In this document: positions 25,143-32,138 of the stretch, one piece after another
How the letters are laid out: each line of letters starts with the position of its first letter
Numbering within the stretch: position 1 is the first letter of the stretch
Assembly (NCBI GenBank): GCA_027064005.1
Contig: JAMOQM010000010.1
Span: 1-32,138 of the forward strand
DNA from: Candidatus Cloacimonadota bacterium
Lineage (GTDB): Bacteria; Cloacimonadota; Cloacimonadia; Cloacimonadales; JAMOQM01
DNA: 32,138 bases
Direction: 5' to 3'
Position numbers and translations under genes: made by a program
Notes under the pieces: generated by a model
What the model was told of the DNA's origin: nothing
The model's input: the letters and a program-made list of their open reading frames with translations, nothing else
Databases searched by the model: none

Positions 25143-25204
25143 ATTGCCTATTTTTCCTAAAACCTATTTGTTGAATGAAAATAAAGATATAGATTGGAGA
25201 AATT

Positions 25205-25558
25205 ATGAGCCGTAAAAGTAAGACTTGCTTTAATAAATTAAATGGGCGACCGCTATCTGAATACTATTCAAAAACAGAAGCTTTGGAAAGTGCTTCTTAC
25301 ATCAAAAAAAAATTCAGGCAAAATTTGGTTCCTTACAAATGCAGTAAATGCGGTTTTTGGCATTTGTCACCCAAAAATCGACAAACTCCCAGCACAACTT
25401 GTAAATATTGCACTGATAGAAACGGGAACTATAAAGAACTTTATCAATCAAAATCAGATGCTGAAAAAAGAGCGAAAATTCTTGCTCGAGAAAATCACGT
25501 GCGACTCAACGTCTATAAATGTCCATATTCAGATGGTTGGCATTTGACAAAGAAATAG
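25205..25558 (+). CDS. small zinc-ribbon-like protein made of a duplicated module
   Basis: A 117-residue, basic, soluble protein. Two related units are visible. Unit 1 (about 7-55) has YYSKTEALESASYIKKKFR then YKCSKCGFWHLS. Unit 2 (about 65-115) has LYQSKSDAEKRAKILAREN then YKCPYSDGWHLTK. Each pairs a charged helix with a YKC...WHL knuckle. Unit 1 has CxxC (C46, C49) and His53. Unit 2 opens with CKYC (C66, C69) and ends with C106 and His113. Metal binding is likely but unproven. GGAG precedes the ATG. It stands alone between two terminated or separated operons. Short YxC..C..WHL proteins occur in bacterial and phage genomes without known function. Confidence 0.75.
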   Translation: MSRKSKTCFNKLNGRPLSEYYSKTEALESASYIKKKFRQNLVPYKCSKCGFWHLSPKNRQTPSTTCKYCTDRNGNYKELYQSKSDAEKRAKILARENHVRLNVYKCPYSDGWHLTKK

Positions 25559-25999
25559 AGAAAAAAGGCATCCGGTATTGAGTTCAGGATGAAAGAACGG
25601 AAAAAAATCACCACCGACTAATTCAAAAAATGTAATGAAGATATTTCCACCTCAAATTTCAAGATTCTTAGTAAAATTCCAATAAATTTGAATTTTATAA
25701 TTCCTCAACATTTTTCATTATTTATTGTTATTGTTTTCTCCGGGAAAAGAAATAAAAAAAATTAGTATCAATTCATATTTTAGAGCAAAATTAATTTGGC
25801 AAAAAAAAAATATTTTCTCTCTCTTTTAAGCATATCAATGATTTAGAGTTTTTAGAAAAAAAACATTTTTTTTTATTATTGACATCTTTATCTAACAGAA
25901 CTTTTTTGCCTAAGAATTAATCATAAATTTCGGGATATTTATTTCCTGTTTTAACGTCATAAATATATTATTTTTCAATAAGTTACCTAGGAGTACCAT
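25559..25999. other. AT-rich intergenic leader before nrdD
   Basis: About 440 bp with no gene seen on either strand. It contains long A and T runs and a TTGACA at 25879-25884 without an evident -10 at standard spacing. No NrdR-box pair and no known riboswitch core was recognised. It should hold the nrdD promoter and perhaps a long leader. Confidence 0.4.
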
Positions 26000-28093
26000 A
26001 TGTTTAAATTTATCAGAAAGCGCGATGAAAGATTAGCACCTTTTGACGTAGATAAAATCACTATTGCCATTGAGAAAGCCGGTTTAGCAACCGGTGAATT
26101 CGATCATGAAATTGCCAAAAAACTTTCCCTTCGAGTTTTAAGTTTAGCTCAGCAAATTATTAAAAATGTCGAAGCTACTGTCGAAGAAATTCAGGACATT
26201 GTTGAAGATGTTTTATTAGCCTCACCTTACAAAAAAACTGCCAAATCTTATATTTTATATCGAGATCAGCATTCAAAAATGCGAGAAATTGTTGCTACTG
26301 CAAATATAGATTTAATTGATCAATATTTAGGAAAATTAGATTGGAAAGTAAATGAAAACAGTAATATGTCTTATTCTCTTCAAGGATTGAACAATTATAT
26401 CGCATCAGAAGTAAGCAAAGTTTATTGGTTAAACAAAATATATCCATCTGAAATCAAAGAAAAGCATTTGAATGGAGATTTACATATTCACGATTTGGGA
26501 CTAATTTCAGTTTATTGCGTTGGTTGGGATTTAAAAGATTTATTAATTCAAGGATTTACCGGTGTTGAAGGCAAAATTTCAAGCAAACCGGCCTCTCATT
26601 TCAGATCTGTTCTTGGTCAAATCGTCAACTTTTTCTACACCCTTCAAGGAGAAGCTGCCGGAGCTCAAGCTTTTTCCAATTTCGATACATTACTCGCACC
26701 TTTTATTTATTATGACAAATTGAGTTATAAAGAAGTAAAACAAGCAATGCAAGAATTCATTTTTAACATCAATGTTCCGACCAGAGTTGGTTTTCAAACA
26801 CCATTTACAAATATTACAATGGATCTTCTTGTCCCTAAAATGTTCAAAGATGAAAGCGTAGTTATCGGTGGTAAATTACAAGAAAAAACTTATGGTGATT
26901 TTCAAAATGAAATGGATATGATTAATCGGGCATTTTTGGAAATTATGACTGAAGGTGATGCAAACGGCAGAGTTTTTACTTTCCCAATTCCAACTTACAA
27001 CATTACCAAAGATTTTAATTGGGAAAATGAAAAATTGTCTTATCTTTGGGAAGCAACTGCAAAATACGGCATTCCATATTTTTCTAACTTTGTAAATTCT
27101 GATATGAATCCTGAAGATGCTCGTTCAATGTGTTGCCGACTTAGACTTGACACAAGAAAATTGGAAGCTCGGGGCGGAGGACTTTTTGGAGCCAATCCTT
27201 TAACCGGATCTATTGGCGTTGTTACTTTGAATTTACCGCGAATTGGATTTACTTCCGAAACTGAAGAAGAGTTTTTGGAAAATGTTGAAAATCTGATGTT
27301 AATTGCGAAAGAAAGTCTTGAAATCAAAAGAAAAATATTAGAAGGTTTAACAGAAAACAATCTTTATCCTTACACAAAATATTATCTGAAAAGTATAAAA
27401 TCACGTTTTAACCAATATTGGAAAAATCACTTTTCAACAATTGGATTGGTTGGAATGAATGAAGCTTGTCTGAATCTTTTTGGTGAAGATGTTGGAAGCG
27501 AAAAAGGTCAAAAATTTACTCTAAAAGTAATGAATTTTATGAGAGATAAACTCGTTGAATTTCAAGAAGAAACCGGTAACAATTATAATCTTGAAGCAAC
27601 TCCGGCGGAAGGAACTTCCTATAGATTGGCAAGATTAGACAAAAAAAATTATCCGCAAATTATCTCTGCCAGTGATTTTAAGGATGGTAATAATGAACCT
27701 TTTTATACCAATTCCACTCAATTGCCGGTAAATTATACCGATGATGTTTTTGAAGCGTTGGATAAACAAGATGAAATTCAAACCAAATACACCGGCGGAA
27801 CTGTAGTCCATATTTTTGGAGGTGAAAGAGTTTCCGATCCTAATAATATTAAAAATTTAGTTAAAAAGATTTGTGATAATTATCATTTGCCATATTTCAC
27901 AATTTCGCCTACTTTTAGTATTTGTCCTCAACACGGATATTTGAACGGAGAACAAAAAACATGCCCAATTTGCAAATCAGATTGCGAAGTTTATTCCAGA
28001 GTTGTTGGTTATTTGCGTCCGGTTTCTCAATGGAATAAAGGCAAGAAAGAAGAATTTAGCATTAGAAAAACTTTTGCAATCAGTGGTAAATAA
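26000..28093 (+). CDS. nrdD: anaerobic ribonucleoside-triphosphate reductase, large subunit
   Basis: A 697-residue class III reductase that makes deoxynucleotides from NTPs in the absence of oxygen, using a glycyl radical. The N-terminal ATP-cone (about 1-95; RKRDERLAPFDVDKITIAIEKA) gives allosteric control. The alpha/beta barrel follows, with NVPTRVGFQTPFTNITMD. The C-terminal zinc site is formed by SICPQHGY...GEQKTCPIC and a nearby SDC. The radical glycine is G670 in RVVGYLRPVSQWNKGK. AGGAG precedes the ATG. The activating enzyme gene nrdG follows one base after the stop. With no aerobic reductase in view, it supports an anaerobic lifestyle. Confidence 0.98.
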   Translation: MFKFIRKRDERLAPFDVDKITIAIEKAGLATGEFDHEIAKKLSLRVLSLAQQIIKNVEATVEEIQDIVEDVLLASPYKKTAKSYILYRDQHSKMREIVATANIDLIDQYLGKLDWKVNENSNMSYSLQGLNNYIASEVSKVYWLNKIYPSEIKEKHLNGDLHIHDLGLISVYCVGWDLKDLLIQGFTGVEGKISSKPASHFRSVLGQIVNFFYTLQGEAAGAQAFSNFDTLLAPFIYYDKLSYKEVKQAMQEFIFNINVPTRVGFQTPFTNITMDLLVPKMFKDESVVIGGKLQEKTYGDFQNEMDMINRAFLEIMTEGDANGRVFTFPIPTYNITKDFNWENEKLSYLWEATAKYGIPYFSNFVNSDMNPEDARSMCCRLRLDTRKLEARGGGLFGANPLTGSIGVVTLNLPRIGFTSETEEEFLENVENLMLIAKESLEIKRKILEGLTENNLYPYTKYYLKSIKSRFNQYWKNHFSTIGLVGMNEACLNLFGEDVGSEKGQKFTLKVMNFMRDKLVEFQEETGNNYNLEATPAEGTSYRLARLDKKNYPQIISASDFKDGNNEPFYTNSTQLPVNYTDDVFEALDKQDEIQTKYTGGTVVHIFGGERVSDPNNIKNLVKKICDNYHLPYFTISPTFSICPQHGYLNGEQKTCPICKSDCEVYSRVVGYLRPVSQWNKGKKEEFSIRKTFAISGK

Positions 28094-28094
28094 A

Positions 28095-28778
28095 ATGTTA
28101 ATCGGAGCGTTACAGAAATTTTCTTTGATTGATTTTCCGGGTAAAATATGTGCTACCGTTTTTACTCAAATGTGCAATTTCAGATGTCCATATTGTCATA
28201 ATCCGGAATTAGTTAATCCCGATTTATTTGTTGAACCGATTTTAGAAGAAGATATTTTCTCTTTTTTGGAATCAAGACGAGGCAAATTAGACGGAGTTAC
28301 AATTACCGGTGGTGAGCCTACTCTTCATCCTGATTTACCCGAATTTATCAGAAAAATAAAGGCGATGAATTTTTTGGTAAAATTGGATACAAACGGCACA
28401 AATCCAAATATGTTGGAATATTTATTCAAAGAAAATTTGGTAGATTTTGTTGCAATGGATTTAAAAGCTCCCAAAAATATTTATTCCAAAATTACCCGTA
28501 ATAATTGCCAAATTGAAAATATCATAAATAGTGTGAATATCATTCGGGAAAACTCACCCGATTATGAATTTCGTACTACAATTGTGAATGAATTGTTGAA
28601 TGAAGAAGATATTTATCAAATTGAAAAAGATTTCGGTCCTTTCAAAAAATATTCACTCCAAAAATTTCACAGCGATAAAATCTTAGATTTATCATTTAAA
28701 AACAACACATCTTTCTCCGATGAAACTTTTGAGAAAATCAAATCCAAACTCAAAACTAAAAATTTTCTGATAAGGTAA
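28095..28778 (+). CDS. nrdG: anaerobic ribonucleotide reductase activating enzyme (radical SAM)
   Basis: 227 residues from ATG 28095 (MLIGALQKFSLIDFPGKICA), the natural start one base after nrdD's stop. The same frame opens earlier inside nrdD, but that part has no coding sense. The radical-SAM cluster motif CNFRCPYC (C27, C31, C34) binds a [4Fe-4S] cluster, and the SAM-binding GGEP motif is in ITGGEPTLHPDL. It generates the glycyl radical on NrdD G670. The sequence is closest to the NrdG2/PflA-like anaerobic activases. Translation is likely coupled to nrdD. A terminator follows. Confidence 0.95.
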   Translation: MLIGALQKFSLIDFPGKICATVFTQMCNFRCPYCHNPELVNPDLFVEPILEEDIFSFLESRRGKLDGVTITGGEPTLHPDLPEFIRKIKAMNFLVKLDTNGTNPNMLEYLFKENLVDFVAMDLKAPKNIYSKITRNNCQIENIINSVNIIRENSPDYEFRTTIVNELLNEEDIYQIEKDFGPFKKYSLQKFHSDKILDLSFKNNTSFSDETFEKIKSKLKTKNFLIR

Positions 28779-28782
28779 AATT

Positions 28783-28811
28783 TGGGCGGAATTTCACCGC
28801 CCATTTTTTTT
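28783..28811 (+). terminator. rho-independent terminator of nrdDG
   Basis: TGGGCGG (28783-28789) pairs with CCGCCCA (28797-28803) around a 7-base loop, followed by eight T. The converging minus-strand gene ends at 28810. An AAATTTT on the other side may give weak termination in that direction too. Confidence 0.92.
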
Positions 28812-30582
28812 AAACATTTTGCGTTTTCTTTTCCAACCATTTTCTCTCATCATCATCCAAATATGGAGATATTTTTTCCCAAACTTGCTGATGATATTCA
28901 TTTAAGAATTTTTTTTCTTCAAAAGTTAAAAGCTCGGAAATAATCGCATCAATATCAATTGGAATAAAGTTTAACACTTCAAAATTCAAAAATTTCCCGG
29001 ACTCTGTTTGACCGTAATTTTTTACCAAAAGGTCATTTTCAATTCTAATTCCGTGTTTCCCTTCCAAATAAATTCCCGGCTCATCAGTGATTATCATTCC
29101 CTCAATAAAAGGTACATCGATTAATGCTTGATTCAATCTGTGCGGTCCTTCATGAACCATTAAATTAAATCCAACTCCGTGCCCGGTTCCGCATTTATAA
29201 TCAATTTGTTCTTGCCAAATTGGTTCTCTCGCTAAAATGTCAAGATTACAACCGCGAGTTCCTTCTAAAAAAACCGCTCTGTTAATTCCAATATATCCTT
29301 TAACCACGAGCGTAAAATGCCGTTTTGCTTCATTGCTGACATTTCCAATCACAACAGTTCGCGTTACATCGGTTGTTCCGCCCGGATATTGTCCGCCGGA
29401 ATCAACCAATAGAAAATTACCGGCTTTAATTTCGGCATTACTATCTTTTTTGGGAGCATAATGCATCATCGCCGCATTTTCTCCATAAGCAGCAATTGTC
29501 GTAAAACTTACACCTTGGAAATCCTCAATTTGCTTTCTAAATTCCAATAATTTTTCCGATACGGATAATTCGGAAAGCTCCATTTTATCATAACTTGTAT
29601 CCACCCAATAAAGAAATTTTGTAACAGCAACAGAATCTTTCAAACAAGTTTTTTTCAGATTATCAATTTCAATATTATTTTTAACAGCTTTCATCATTCC
29701 GGTAAAATCGGTAATTTTGATTTTTTTTACTTTTCGATTAAAACAATGCAAATAATAAACACCTGTTTTTTGAGGGTCATAAACCAAACTTCCGTATAAT
29801 TTATTTACATCCTTGCAGATATCGCTTTGTTTTTTCAAAATAATTCCATCATTATTAAGAATTTTCTGAGAATTTTCATCAACTTTATCCAAATCTAAAT
29901 AGAGAGTTATTTTAGACATTTCAATTATTAGAAAAGAATCCACCACCGGAAAAGCATCAATATCATTTCCACGAATATTCAATGCCCACGCAATATCATC
30001 CAAAGAAGATAAAAAATAAATATCGGCTTTCTTCAACCGCATCTTTTCCCGAATCTCCTCTATTTTTTTATGACGAGATTTACCGGCAAATTTTATATCT
30101 TGAATACGCAATTTATTTTTAGATAATTTTGGACGATCCAGCCAGATTCTATCAACCAAATCATTATTTGCAATAAAACCAATTTCTTTCTCATAAAATT
30201 GATCTTTTAAAAGGTCAAAATCTTGTGAAGAATAAACCTTGCCATCAAAACCAACCACATCTTCATTATTAAGTTCTGACAAAAGCCATTCCCGGTAGGT
30301 CGGAAATCCCGGAATACCCATTTTAAATAATTTGATCCCGGTGTTATTCAATTGCTTTTCAGCTTGGATAAAATATCGCCCATCCGTCCACAAACCGGCT
30401 TTTTCCATTGTTACAACCAAAGTTCCTGCCGAACCTGTAAATCCGGATAACCATTGTCTTGATTTCCAATGATCTTCAAAATATTCACTTTGATGATTAT
30501 CCGAACTTGGAATAATATAAGCTGAAATTTCTTCAACTCTCATCTCATTTCGCAAAGCAGCGATTCTTTCTTTAACATCCAT
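28810..30582 (-). CDS. Xaa-Pro aminopeptidase, M24B (XPNPEP/AMPP-like)
   Basis: A 590-residue cytosolic metallopeptidase that removes an N-terminal residue preceding proline. Two creatinase-like N-terminal domains (about 1-300) begin IAALRNEM...AYIIPSSDNHQSEYF, the signature of the long, eukaryote-like three-domain form. The catalytic pita-bread domain has all five metal ligands: D394 and D405 (VDSGGQYPGGTTD), H468 (GTGHGVGFNLMVHEGPH), E501 (TDEPGIY) and E515 (IRIEND). AGGAGGG lies just before the ATG. It starts 11 bp after the glycyl-radical enzyme gene on the same strand, so the two are probably co-transcribed. It would fit a peptide- or amino-acid-fermenting metabolism (inference). Confidence 0.95.
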   Translation of the reverse strand: MDVKERIAALRNEMRVEEISAYIIPSSDNHQSEYFEDHWKSRQWLSGFTGSAGTLVVTMEKAGLWTDGRYFIQAEKQLNNTGIKLFKMGIPGFPTYREWLLSELNNEDVVGFDGKVYSSQDFDLLKDQFYEKEIGFIANNDLVDRIWLDRPKLSKNKLRIQDIKFAGKSRHKKIEEIREKMRLKKADIYFLSSLDDIAWALNIRGNDIDAFPVVDSFLIIEMSKITLYLDLDKVDENSQKILNNDGIILKKQSDICKDVNKLYGSLVYDPQKTGVYYLHCFNRKVKKIKITDFTGMMKAVKNNIEIDNLKKTCLKDSVAVTKFLYWVDTSYDKMELSELSVSEKLLEFRKQIEDFQGVSFTTIAAYGENAAMMHYAPKKDSNAEIKAGNFLLVDSGGQYPGGTTDVTRTVVIGNVSNEAKRHFTLVVKGYIGINRAVFLEGTRGCNLDILAREPIWQEQIDYKCGTGHGVGFNLMVHEGPHRLNQALIDVPFIEGMIITDEPGIYLEGKHGIRIENDLLVKNYGQTESGKFLNFEVLNFIPIDIDAIISELLTFEEKKFLNEYHQQVWEKISPYLDDDERKWLEKKTQNV

Positions 30583-30593
30583 TTTCCCTCCTA

Positions 30594-32138
30594 TTAGAAA
30601 TTTGTATGTTCTGTTCTTTTAATAATTTCATTCTGAAGCTCTTCTCCCAAATCGACAAAATAATCACTATAACCCGCAACTCTCACAATCAGGTTTTTAT
30701 ATTTTTCAGGTTCTTTTTGGGCTTTATGTAAAGTTTCCGCCGTAACAACATTAAATTGAATATGATGTCCATCCATTCGAAAATAGGTTCTAACCAAATG
30801 CAAAACGCTATTTATTCCCGCTTCATCATTTAGAATTTGCGGTGTAAATTTCTGATTCAAAAGTGTTCCTCCCGTTTTCAAATGGTCAATTTTCCCGGCG
30901 GATTTTATCACGGCAGATGGTCCGTTAATATCGGCTCCTTGAACCGGTGAAATTCCTTCTGAAAGAGGTGTTTGGGCAAATCTGCCATCGGGAGTTGCTC
31001 CGGTAACTTTTCCAAAATAAATATGAACGGTTGTCGGCAAAAGATTAATTCGGTAATGCCCACCTTTAGTATTTTTTCTACCATCGACAGCTTTGAAATA
31101 AGTTGCAAATATTCTTTTTAGAATTTCATCAGCGAAAATATCATCATTACCATATTTGGGAGTTTTATTTAAAAATCTTTGTCTTAAAATTTCATCATTA
31201 GAATAGTTTTCCCTCAAAATAGAATTTAATTTTTCAAGAGAAATTTTGTTTTTTTCAAATACGTTAAATTTTATGGAAGCCAAAGAATCGGTAATCGTTC
31301 CAATTCCGACACCTTGAATGTAACTATTGTTGTATCTCGCACCACCATCATTATAATCTTTCCCGCTTAAAATACAGTCATCAACCAAAATTGAGAGAAA
31401 TGGAACCGGTAAATATTTTGCATAAAGTCTTTCTATCAAACGATTTCCTTTAATTTTTACATCAATAAAATAATTCACCTGTTTTTCAAAAGCTTGGTAA
31501 AATTCTTCATAAGTTTGAAAATCTTTTAACTCTCCCGTTTGTAATCCAATCAATTTTTGAGTATTCGGATCGACACCATTATTCAAAGTAATTTCCAGTA
31601 TTTTAGGTAAATTGAAATAGCCGGTCAAAATATACGACTCTTTCCCAAAAACTCCGGCTTCTACGCAACCACTCGCTCCGCCAAGACGAGCATCTTCAAT
31701 ATTTTTTCCCTGTCTGAGATGTTCTTGGATAATCGCATCCGTATTAAAAATCGAAGGTTGTCCAAATCCGGTTTTGACAATTTCAAGAGTTTTTTTGAGA
31801 AGAAGATCCGGATTTTTTTTACTAATTTGAACCATCGAACTCGGTTGTAAAATCCGCATTTCTTTAATAACTTCCAGAATTAAATAGGTCATTTCGTTTA
31901 CAGCATCCAAACCGTCTTTGGTAACTCCGCCCAAATTTATCAAAGCAAAATCTGTATAAGTTCCACTTTCTTGAGCAGTAACACCAACTTTTGGCGGTGC
32001 CGGATGATTGTTAAATTTCACCCAAAAAGCTTCTAATAATTCCTTAAAATATTCTTTTGATTTACCATTGTTCCCAATCTCATTTTTATAAAAAGGATAA
32101 AGATGTTGGTCTAATCTTCCGGGATTAAATGAATCCCA
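30594..32138 (-). CDS. glycyl-radical enzyme, PFL2/dehydratase-like, 5' end outside window
   Basis: The frame is open to the window edge, so about 514 C-terminal residues are seen and the N-terminus is missing. A GTG at 32021 is internal; coding continues upstream with NPGRLDQHLYPFY, a conserved family segment. The catalytic cysteine is in GGASGCVEAG (codon 31665-31667). The radical glycine is in VRVAGYSDYFVDLG near the C-terminus (codon 30672-30674), followed by LQNEIIKRTEH. The single cysteine followed by Val-Glu is the pattern of glycerol/diol dehydratases, hydroxyphenylacetate decarboxylase, choline lyase and hydroxyproline dehydratase. True pyruvate formate-lyase has Cys-Cys. The substrate cannot be told. 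Its activase is not in the window; the aminopeptidase gene follows. Confidence 0.93.
   Translation of the reverse strand, partial: WDSFNPGRLDQHLYPFYKNEIGNNGKSKEYFKELLEAFWVKFNNHPAPPKVGVTAQESGTYTDFALINLGGVTKDGLDAVNEMTYLILEVIKEMRILQPSSMVQISKKNPDLLLKKTLEIVKTGFGQPSIFNTDAIIQEHLRQGKNIEDARLGGASGCVEAGVFGKESYILTGYFNLPKILEITLNNGVDPNTQKLIGLQTGELKDFQTYEEFYQAFEKQVNYFIDVKIKGNRLIERLYAKYLPVPFLSILVDDCILSGKDYNDGGARYNNSYIQGVGIGTITDSLASIKFNVFEKNKISLEKLNSILRENYSNDEILRQRFLNKTPKYGNDDIFADEILKRIFATYFKAVDGRKNTKGGHYRINLLPTTVHIYFGKVTGATPDGRFAQTPLSEGISPVQGADINGPSAVIKSAGKIDHLKTGGTLLNQKFTPQILNDEAGINSVLHLVRTYFRMDGHHIQFNVVTAETLHKAQKEPEKYKNLIVRVAGYSDYFVDLGEELQNEIIKRTEHTNF

Noticed and set aside
25559-25999. NrdR boxes or a riboswitch ahead of nrdD
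   Set aside because: Looked for paired ACAC...GTGT-type boxes and known riboswitch cores; none convincing.
28002-28094. N-terminal extension of nrdG into nrdD
   Set aside because: It overlaps the NrdD radical-site coding region, and the conserved NrdG start is ATG 28095.

Overview
The window is strongly AT-rich (roughly 70% A+T by eye), tightly packed, and almost wholly chromosomal housekeeping DNA. It suggests an obligately anaerobic, flagellated, diderm (Gram-negative-type) bacterium. The anaerobic lifestyle is indicated by an oxygen-sensitive class III ribonucleotide reductase (nrdD/nrdG), a second glycyl-radical enzyme and a ferrous-iron Feo system. The outer membrane is indicated by FlgH/FlgA and lipoproteins. 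Gyrase sequence style, low GC and gene content would fit a deep FCB-type lineage such as Cloacimonadota, but that placement is a guess that needs a phylogeny.

Layout. 1-193: two copies of a 35-bp repeat, then tRNA-Pro(GGG). 369-1516: a small coiled-coil lipoprotein and a double-LysM periplasmic protein, closed by a strong terminator. 1571-7017: a + strand operon of pgpH (7TM-HD phosphodiesterase), ybeY, a CorC/HlyC-type CBS membrane protein, a DUF3108 periplasmic protein, a VanZ-like protein, and a small kinase-like gene whose two halves are in different frames across a run of eight A. 7213-14004: gyrB, gyrA, a GTG-started lipoprotein and aspS, ending at a terminator. 16678-14048 on the minus strand: a cysteine-free MIP18-type protein, a large cysteine-containing protein of unknown function, and a free-standing archaeal-type threonyl-tRNA synthetase editing domain. 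18193-16803 on the minus strand: a cytosolic cyclic-nucleotide-binding histidine kinase and a two-helix membrane protein.

18326-21678: a near-perfect Fur box and the fur-feoB-feoA-feoC operon, a self-contained ferrous-iron uptake unit. 22032-25094: a textbook sigma-54 promoter driving flgF, flgG, flgA and flgH, with flgI and flgJ not following. 25205-25558: a small zinc-ribbon-like protein built from a duplicated module. 26000-28778: nrdD-nrdG. 32138-28810 on the minus strand: the 3' part of a glycyl-radical enzyme (not classical pyruvate formate-lyase) followed by an Xaa-Pro aminopeptidase.

The least explained part is the minus-strand trio at 14048-16678, together with the structured DNA between its genes. 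Next are the possible -1 frameshift at 6441-6448, the lipobox-less FlgH and the duplicated zinc module. No CRISPR array, insertion sequence, prophage or rRNA gene was seen.
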